Assembly: GCA_022592445.1 (NCBI GenBank)
Contig: JABYQR010000417.1
Span: forward strand, 1 to 37,366
Source of the DNA: Cytidiella melzeri
Lineage: Eukaryota; Basidiomycota; Agaricomycetes; Polyporales; Irpicaceae
Reading direction: 5' to 3'
DNA: 37,366 bases
Position numbers and translations under genes: made by a program. This document shows positions 30,752 through 37,366 of the stretch, piece by piece. The notes beneath the pieces were generated by a model. The model made no database searches and was not told the DNA's origin. It was given only the letters and a program-made list of their open reading frames with translations. Positions within the stretch are counted from its first letter, which is position 1; each line of letters begins with the position of its first letter.

Positions 30752-32658
30752 TTACAATAGAACTTCCTCCTTATCCACCTCGGCTCTTGTCTCCTCGAAG
30801 TCGTCCTCCCAAACAACCATCGGCGAGTGCAGCGTAAAGAGATCCTTCTCCCGGGGAAGCTGCTTACCCGCGAACCAGTGAGTATTGCCGACACAGAAGT
30901 ACTTATTTTCTCTGAAAGAATATTCCAACGTAACGCTCGATGCGGCAAGCGCGCTCTTGTGGACAGCTCTGAAGTAACGAACCAGTTTCTCAGGCGGCTG
31001 AGATTTGTGATTGCCAGATAGGTCGGTGAAGGCGAAAACACCCATTGCGACATAATCGGAGGTGGGCGGGATGGCCCTCCAGAATCGAGTGTGCCTCTTC
31101 TCCGCCTTAGCAGGAACAGTGAGGATTACTTCCCATGTGACCTGAGCGAGCGCGCCTGGGACCAGCTCCTGTGCCAAAATAACGGGAAATGTTTCTGAGA
31201 GGCCAATGGTCCCTGTGAGGCCAAGGGAGATGAGATACCATCCATCGAAAGGTGAAGTATCTCGACCTATCAGAAAGTTAGCAAGATGTTATAAGTTTCT
31301 CTCCGACACACTTACGGTACGGATACTCGTAATAAATCCAACTACCACTACTGGCGACAATGACTGATGCCGACCCGGTCGTATCCAAAGTTTCACGAGC
31401 CTTCAAGTAGGGACCGGCTATGCCGAGATGCGGATTGAAGTTTGTCACGCAGGTTTCGTACGCCTGTTTCAGTACATTGCGACGATCTGGAGTGGATGCA
31501 AACTCCCAGAGCCCCCTCAGGCAAGGACTGGGCCCGAATTCAATAAATCTGCAAGCAGCTATCAACAAGATAGGAAAACCTGCGATACGATCAGCTTACT
31601 CAGGATACTCGATGACAGAAGCCTTCCAAGCTTCGACATTTGTCAAGAAGCTCTCATTGCAGTAGCGCGGATTTCCTCCCTCTGCCAGAATGTTCAGGAT
31701 TTAGTCATGGTAAATGCGGTCATCCTACTTACTGGTAGTCACCCAACACTCGCTCGACTCGTTGAAGCTGTCCATTGCTGCCCTCTCCTCTGCGGACATG
31801 CTCATATTGCCCTCTGCAAGCTTAAAGGAAGCAGATCTCTCGGCAGCAAACGAGAACGATAGCTCAGAGCTATAAGACCGAGTATCTGTGGCAGTCAAGA
31901 ATAGAGCCCGACCGCCAATGATGAGAGAGCTGAGGAGGTGGGTTCCGTACATGTCGTATAACTCGAAAGGTTCCATGTTTTCCAAAACATCCACGAACCA
32001 CGGCTTGAGGAGTGGTATAATCTCTTGTGGCTGATGAAGGGTAAGATTATAATGGGTCACCTCGCTTGTGACACGAGCGAACGCGTGCGACAGGTTTTGG
32101 AGCTCGGACTTGCTGAAATCGACAGAGGTAGATGCAGAGAACCCAGGGACTTTGACATCAAAACCTGCATGGATGGAGAGCTCCTGCATGTACTCCGTAG
32201 CGGATGTGCCGGAGCACGAGTAGTAGTCACCACCGGTGTTACTGAGGTAGTCGACTACGGCAGGAACACTGTACGTTCTCCCACCATACTCCTGTTGGCG
32301 AAACTCGCCTAAAACCTGGTGTGAGTACAATGCGTGGGGAGAAATCGAGACGCAACATACATTTGCTCCAGTCAATGACTTGCTGTCTGGTAGACCTGGA
32401 TTCTGCATACCTGCCACCCAGAACGACGTATGTCGCACCGAGCATCCACATGCCAGGAATGCAATCGGGAGGGATAGAGCTAGGCTCGTTGGAAGGAGTA
32501 GTACCCTTGGCCTGCACGGTGGCGGGTACGTCGATGGAGGCTCCATCACGAGCAAGGTCGTGCTTCGCATCCTCTTTGAGAGTGAGGCCTTGCAACTGCG
32601 ACATGACATCTCTACTGGCATTGAGCGGGGCGAGAGTAGTATTGGTGGGCTTAGCCAT
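30752..32658 (-). CDS. MACPF-domain protein with a C-terminal Vps62-like segment
   Basis: Five exons fit: 32658-32361, 32308-31733, 31681-31600, 31548-31316 and 31266-30752, with introns of 49-52 bp. The total is 1704 nt, closing to 567 residues. The ATG at 32658 (MAKPTNTTLAP) follows a TATA box. There is no clear signal peptide. Exon 2 carries the MACPF signature YGTHLLSSLIIGG (residues about 220-232), preceded by helical and strand segments. MACPF proteins assemble into rings and often form membrane pores. Fungal examples act in defence, fruiting-body toxicity or together with aegerolysins. The C-terminal part has FWRAIPPTSDYVAMG (about 457-471), which resembles the FWRPxPPxGYVALG motif of Vps62/DUF946 proteins and may serve membrane or sugar binding (inference). 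The gene is intact, unlike everything to its left. It lies upstream of the ankyrin gene in the same direction. Pore formation itself is not shown by sequence. Confidence 0.82.
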
Positions 32659-32713
32659 ACTGCGACAGCCAAACGACTTGTGGTGTGCTGTGGTTGAGAG
32701 GCCTGCAGAACAG

Positions 32714-32724
32714 CCTTTTATACC
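32714..32724 (-). promoter_or_regulatory. TATA box of the MACPF gene
   Basis: The minus strand reads GGTATAAAAGG about 56-66 bp before the start codon. It is a near-consensus TATA box, the strongest in the window, and fits a regulated, possibly stage-specific gene. Confidence 0.65.
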
Positions 32725-34980
32725 TTGATCAGCATGTAGTATGTGACACCGGATCGCGATGCTCACTCGATGGGTCTGTGGTGGCGTGATGCTCTACGAT
32801 ACCGCCTAGTTAAGATACGTGTGAACATGGCGTAAGTAATCATTTCAATCACGACGGAAGTGCTGATGAGTATACCATACCATTGCGGTTAATCATCCAA
32901 GTTCCCTCTTTCCGTGACCACCGTGGATAGCTTTCCAAGTTTCCCCTAATCACCGTGGGGACATGCTGTCGTTTTCTATTGTTTTCGTGACAGTGTAGCA
33001 GAAGCTTCGGAGTTGAAGCTGAATGAATAGGCGCAAGTCGATCGATAGTAAATAAGGAGAGTTTGGAGATCAGTAAAAGGTGTTTTTCAGTTAGTCTTCC
33101 GGTCACATTTGTCGTTTGACATGCCTGTTGTTAGTGCCACTCTTTCAGGCTCTTCTCGTGGCTCCAGCTGACGGATGTACGCAGAGGACGCTGTACCGTA
33201 GATGCATAAATGTTGGCCTCTTCGAGCGCAAGGTATGCACAGAAGGTCTTAGCATTGTCAATGAGTAGGCCGGAGCATCTTGCATAAGCGAACCATATCA
33301 TTACAGCCTCCGACTCTTCACGAAGCATGGACGTCTCTCGTGGAAACTCACCTTGCAAGAAGACTCGAAGTCGTCCGCCGGTGATTGCTATTGACCGACT
33401 TCCCACTAACATGTGGCGTCTGGCTTGTGTCTGTGCTAAGCCGCGCCACCGTTCCAATTTTCCACTTACTGATTTCTGCACAGTGAGTACTGCCTCTGCT
33501 CCACCCTGCATGGTCCCTGAGGATTGCTGCGCTGTGCGTCCTAGTATGTAGCGCCTCGACACATGCAGCAGCCTACTGCCACCCGTCTCCTCTTTGTAAG
33601 TCTTGCTTCAGGGCATTTCAGTGTCGAGCCGATCGCGCTTGTCGATGCCATAGAACGTATGCTTTAAACGAAACTTGACTCCATGCAGCACAATTCATAT
33701 CTGCGATAGATCAACCTGTCAGACAAGGCACAACGGTTTACGCCCTTGCCTTGTCTGACAGCCGTGAAGGTATCAGAAAGTGCCACGGATGATGGCGAAC
33801 GGGGAGCAACAAGATATATAGCGATGACACCGATATCGCCCACCGAGAACAAATCAAGAGGCGGATGGCGCTCCAACGGCGCGTGAATTTCCGACATGTA
33901 ATTGTGGGGCTCAAATGAGTGTTGAGTGCCGTGGTTGCGGTCTCGACAGCCTCTCTTGCTAGCGGACGAGCGCCAAGAACTTCATCCTTGCAATCAATTT
34001 GATGCTTGTGTCCAAGGTGCACAGCACTTACTGTAAGTATGTGCCTGTCTCGTATCCTGAGTGCCGCACTTGACGGCCGGTGGTAGGTGTTCGAGTTGAA
34101 GTCCCTCCGCCCGAGTTAAAGAGCACCCTGTCGTAGCCCTGAAGTCAGATTTTTGGGAAAGCGGGTATCTTGCGAGATAGCGTGAGTGGGGCTGGGATTT
34201 GGAGGGTGCATATACCCGAAACCTTCACCACTAGAGTAGAGGTCTGCAAAGCATGTTTCCGCCAAGACAAGCTGCAATTTAGCGCCAGGAGAGAGAAGAA
34301 ACGCACCGGTCTCGAAAACGGGGTTTGACGATTGGAATCAATACCGTTGTTGCATGTTGAGTGTCGGGTGCTTGATGTTTGTGATGGACCTATCTGAGCT
34401 AAGGGCTACTTCCATGACACGCCAGACCTGGAGAAGCGAGGAGAGAACGTACATAATGTGTTAGTAAGAGTAAGAAAGGGTGGGCGCGCTGGGCTGTATT
34501 TGGTTCGCTGAATTCAGAGCTCTAGGTTTGATCACGTTTGACGTCAGCCTCAGAATGTTTTGGTACTTTTGATAGACAACAGGTGCTTGGTTGCGACCTT
34601 CCCATTGTTCGCAATTCGTTCGTCACGAGTGTAGCTCATACATACGTACTGCTTGAGGAAGGAGGAGCTGGTCAATGCCGCCAATGAATGTTTCCATCAC
34701 TTACAACCTTTGACTAATGGAGCAGCATCTTGTCTGAGGCTCCGACTGTTGTTCTCTTGAAATTATGAGGTGGTTGCAGTGCAAGCTGTACTCGGCAGGT
34801 ACTCGGCAGGGTGGCGGTGGCTGAAGCTTCGTGGCGTTGATCGTACCTGACGCCCCGCAATACACACGACGAGCGGACTGTATGAGGGTGAGTGATGGAC
34901 AAAAATACCCACAGTAGAAAAACGCGAGCGTCAAGTAGAGAAACTACAGCGTGCATGCTTGCTACATGCGGAGGCATACG
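32725..34980. other. Long stretch without a convincing gene
   Basis: Minus-strand frames at 33562-33131 (143 residues, with EESEAVMIWFAYARCSGLL) and 33897-33664 (77 residues, SVGDIGVIAIYLVAPRS) could be exons of an unknown gene, but no family is recognisable and no consistent splice model was found. A perfect 14-bp inverted repeat sits at 33716-33761. The rest shows nothing definite. Confidence 0.35.
33716..33761. repeat. Perfect 14-bp inverted repeat (hairpin)
   Basis: CTGTCAGACAAGGC (33716-33729) and its exact reverse complement GCCTTGTCTGACAG (33748-33761) are separated by 18 bases. Confidence 0.85.
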
Positions 34981-34983
34981 AAC

Positions 34984-35080
34984 TCACGCGATTTCCTGTG
35001 ATCTCCTGCGATCACCTGCATTCTCATGCGTTCTCACACGAGTTCACATGAACTCACGCAGGCACATGCGAGCGCATATG
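34984..35080. repeat. Degenerate decamer-like repeats
   Basis: Successive variants of (T/C)TCCTGCGATC and TTCTCATGCG follow one another (for example GATTTCCTGT, GATCTCCTGC, GATCACCTGC, ATTCTCATGC). They look like a decayed tandem array of about 10 bp per unit. Confidence 0.55.
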
Positions 35081-35157
35081 ACATACCGATCTGCATCCTG
35101 CATAATACCTTCGTCCACACGCTTCCGCCCGCGAGTTACCTACGCGTCGCCCATCCC

Positions 35158-35212
35158 ATCCTCTCCCCATCCTCTCCCCATCCTCTCCCCATCCTCTCCC
35201 CATCCTCTCCCC
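35158..35212. repeat. Minisatellite: five copies of an 11-bp unit
   Basis: ATCCTCTCCCC is repeated five times without change, followed by a partial copy. A pyrimidine-only strand over most of this length could adopt non-B structures. Confidence 0.92.
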
Positions 35213-35978
35213 ATCCTCGACATATCCTAGCACACGTCCACGTCAACCTCACGCCATCCCTACGTGTTCCCTACGACTGACTGTCATGTAACTCAATAGC
35301 TGCATACAGACTGCATATGCACTACTCACCCAATACACCACAGTGACCTATGTTGCGCATATGTGCAGCCCACAGCTCACCTTCACCCACCTTTCATATT
35401 TTAAACAGTACTTGACACTCGCTTCCCAGTGCATATATACTCCCCGCCATCACCTTACCGGTCACCCACACCTACCATCGAAAACGTACAGGTGAGCATA
35501 CCGTGACCCTAACGTCAACATATGCTTTACCTTTTCCCACACAGCCACCACCCACGGTTCACCTATAACCAACCTACGCATTGCCTACGCTTCCACGCAT
35601 GACGGTGTGTCTCACAAACATTTGATTTGCATTCCTGCTATCACACCTATAGCTAATTTATTTTGGCATTAGCATCGACACAATGTGTACCTTCCTATCA
35701 CCCACGCTTGCCCATCGCAAACTTTGATCTCCTCATCGTCTACCGGCTGTCTACCTATGTCTGCCCTTCGTTTGCACATATCATTCACATCCCTTGCACA
35801 CCTTCCTCCTATCTCCAACGTACGCCTTTCCGTCCCTTAATCTGTTGCCATTCAATGTCGCCGCGGTGGCTTTGCAAAGTTACATAAGTACCCCAAATGT
35901 TTGTCAACTTCCACGCCGTGTCCTTCAGCACCCCTCTCATTCCTCTCATTCTTTTGTTAGCCTGTGTAGCAGCCCCGA
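35213..35978 (+). promoter_or_regulatory. Possible promoter and leader of the right-edge gene
   Basis: A CATATATAC box lies at 35432-35440. Candidate 5' leader introns (GTGAGC near 35492, AG sites downstream) follow. The strand is C-rich, which is common in fungal promoters. No coding frame is convincing before 35979. Confidence 0.35.
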
Positions 35979-37366
35979 ATGACATCGAATAATCGCATGC
36001 CAGGAAACCTCCCACTACTCCCTCGAGGGAGATGTTCCATGTGCAACTGTGCAAGCTACGTGGCTCTGGATACCTCGCAGCGAATTGCGGTATGTGTTTT
36101 TTGCCCATTTTTTCTACGCCTACGACGTGACCATGGGCACCTGTCTGACCGCGCATTTGTGTAGCCGCCAACGTCTCCTTCTCAAAACTGTGCTGTTTGC
36201 CCACATACTTGGCTTCTTCACGGTGTTCATCCAAACGTCCCAGAGCAATTACGCATGTTGGCGCGAGGGGGCAGGCCGACCGTACTTGTGCAGGTTTCTT
36301 CTGTGTTCGTCTTCCAAAATACTTGTCGTTGCTGTTGCCTTTTCTGACCGTCGTATTGCTTCTCCTTCAGCCGAGTCTGCCCTGGCATGTCAACTCGGTT
36401 TGCGTTTGCGGCCAGCCATGGGGTTACCATGATATGCTGCACCCTAACTTGTGAGATATTTGTGCAGCACTTCAAACGGACATTTCTGACCTTCTTGGAG
36501 CCTACATACCGCGGCGCCGTCCATGCCCATGTCGTACCCCATGGGCCACGGAGTTAGCGCACCGCCCATGTACCCTCAATACAACGCTTACAGCGGTTTC
36601 CCACAGGCCTACACGCCGCCCACCATGAGCAACCCTCCTTATTTTATCCCTCCCCCCTCTCAGCCCCCTACTAGCAGCACGCCGTCGCCTGCGTTGCCCA
36701 CCGGACCATCGTCTTCTTTGTTTGTCACCAGCGAGCCAACTTCCCAGTCATCTCCCACATCACAGACACAATTGTCTCGTGCCGTCTCACGACTGGCACA
36801 AGCATCTCCAGTTGCCGTCTATGAGGATTTCGCCACTCAGCAAGACTGACAGGCCGGCATGAATAGCAATCAAATGCGTAATGAGTCTATGCAACGCAAC
36901 CGATCTCGTCCCAGTGGTCGCTCACTTCCTCCGGCTCCAACCTCGGCTGGCGAAACATCGCGGCGTTCTGTCCCGGTACATACTTACCCCTCTTCGTCAA
37001 CATCAGCGGGCTCGACTGCTGTTTCTCACGATGGTATTACCACTAAGCAAGGGACATTTGTCATTTTGCCCTACACACCGGTATGCATCCTCACCCGCCT
37101 CTACCTGTTGCGGCTACCTGATCAAGGTACAGTTACCGGAATATAGGAACGCGGAAGATATCCCCCCCCCCTTCTCATGGCGTCAAAGTGAAATGGGTGC
37201 CCTATTTCGGCGTCATGCCGACGTTGGGCTTACCGTCACTGTTGACTTTCCTCGGTCCGGCAACATCTTTCAACCGCTCCATCATGCGTTTGTCAATCAC
37301 CTCACGAGTCGCGGTTTTCAGTTTGCTGATCGCCCCGCCAATGCTGCACCGGTGGCAGTTGGGCCT
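35979..37366 (+). pseudogene. Cys/His- and Pro/Ser-rich multi-exon gene with an in-frame stop, running off the edge
   Basis: Exons fit at 35979-36089, 36165-36293, 36371-36450, 36501-37080 and 37133 onward (introns 75, 77, 50 and 52 bp), all in phase. Three Cys/His patches follow one another: CSMCNCASYVAL, CAVCPHTWLLH and CVCGQPWGYH. Together they could bind zinc. A long Pro/Ser/Tyr-rich linker follows, then a folded-looking part (FSWRQSEMGALFRRHADVGL, then GNIFQPLHHAFVNHLTSRGF). I do not recognise a named family; the layout recalls uncharacterised multi-copy agaricomycete proteins. A TGA at 36847-36849 (QQD-stop-QAG) interrupts the linker, so the gene is either dead or spliced around it. The 3' end is outside the window. 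The acceptor at 36500 (GGAG) is unusual but is the one that keeps the frame. Confidence 0.55.

Noticed and set aside
33131..33562. Minus-strand 143-residue frame as a gene
   Set aside because: No recognisable domain, and a plus-strand frame of similar quality overlaps it.

Overview
The window looks like basidiomycete (most likely agaricomycete) nuclear DNA. The evidence is many introns of about 50 bp with GT...AG ends, a Plavaka-type DNA transposase, a Tad1-like LINE, chromodomain Ty3 and Ty1/copia elements, a gene resembling the DUF6532 family, and two intron-rich host genes. I see no bacterial features, rRNA or tRNA genes, or CRISPR arrays.

Left part (1-5311): a fragment of a single-pass membrane protein gene, then a decayed Plavaka transposase gene on the minus strand (1218-4341). 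Divergent from it, 216 bp away, is the 5' half of a gene whose 3' half resembles DUF6532.

Middle part (5312-18160): a nested set of insertions. A minus-strand Ty1/copia element (5312-16612, 172-bp LTRs) sits inside an exon of the DUF6532-like gene. Removing it restores an open frame that continues at 16613. The copia element was itself hit by a 6.5-kb LINE (8906-15435, poly(A) tail, target duplication) and by a solo LTR of the neighbouring Ty3 family (7540-8320, target duplication ccttg). An unexplained LTR-like block (about 6640-7310) lies where its protease, integrase and part of its RT should be. Then comes a minus-strand Ty3/gypsy chromovirus (18271-26175, target duplication tttca) with an extra 166-bp piece of LTR attached at one end. 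Nearly all element genes carry frameshifts and in-frame stops. Many stops are explained by CGA to TGA changes, mostly preceded by T, which resembles the TCG-targeted RIP-like mutation known in some basidiomycetes.

Right part (26181-37366): host-type sequence. Two minus-strand multi-exon genes can be modelled with every reading frame closed. One is a 583-residue ankyrin-repeat protein with a helical N-terminus like that of fungal STAND proteins (27610-29538). The other is a 567-residue MACPF-domain protein with a C-terminal Vps62-like segment (30752-32658). Each has a TATA-like box just upstream. After a stretch with repeats and no convincing gene, a multi-exon Cys/His- and Pro/Ser-rich gene with one in-frame stop runs off the right edge.

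The most interesting points are the nested insertions, the stop-codon signature across unrelated elements, the chimeric Ty3 LTR end, and the neighbouring STAND-like and pore-forming-type genes, which could act together in cell death or non-self recognition (inference).
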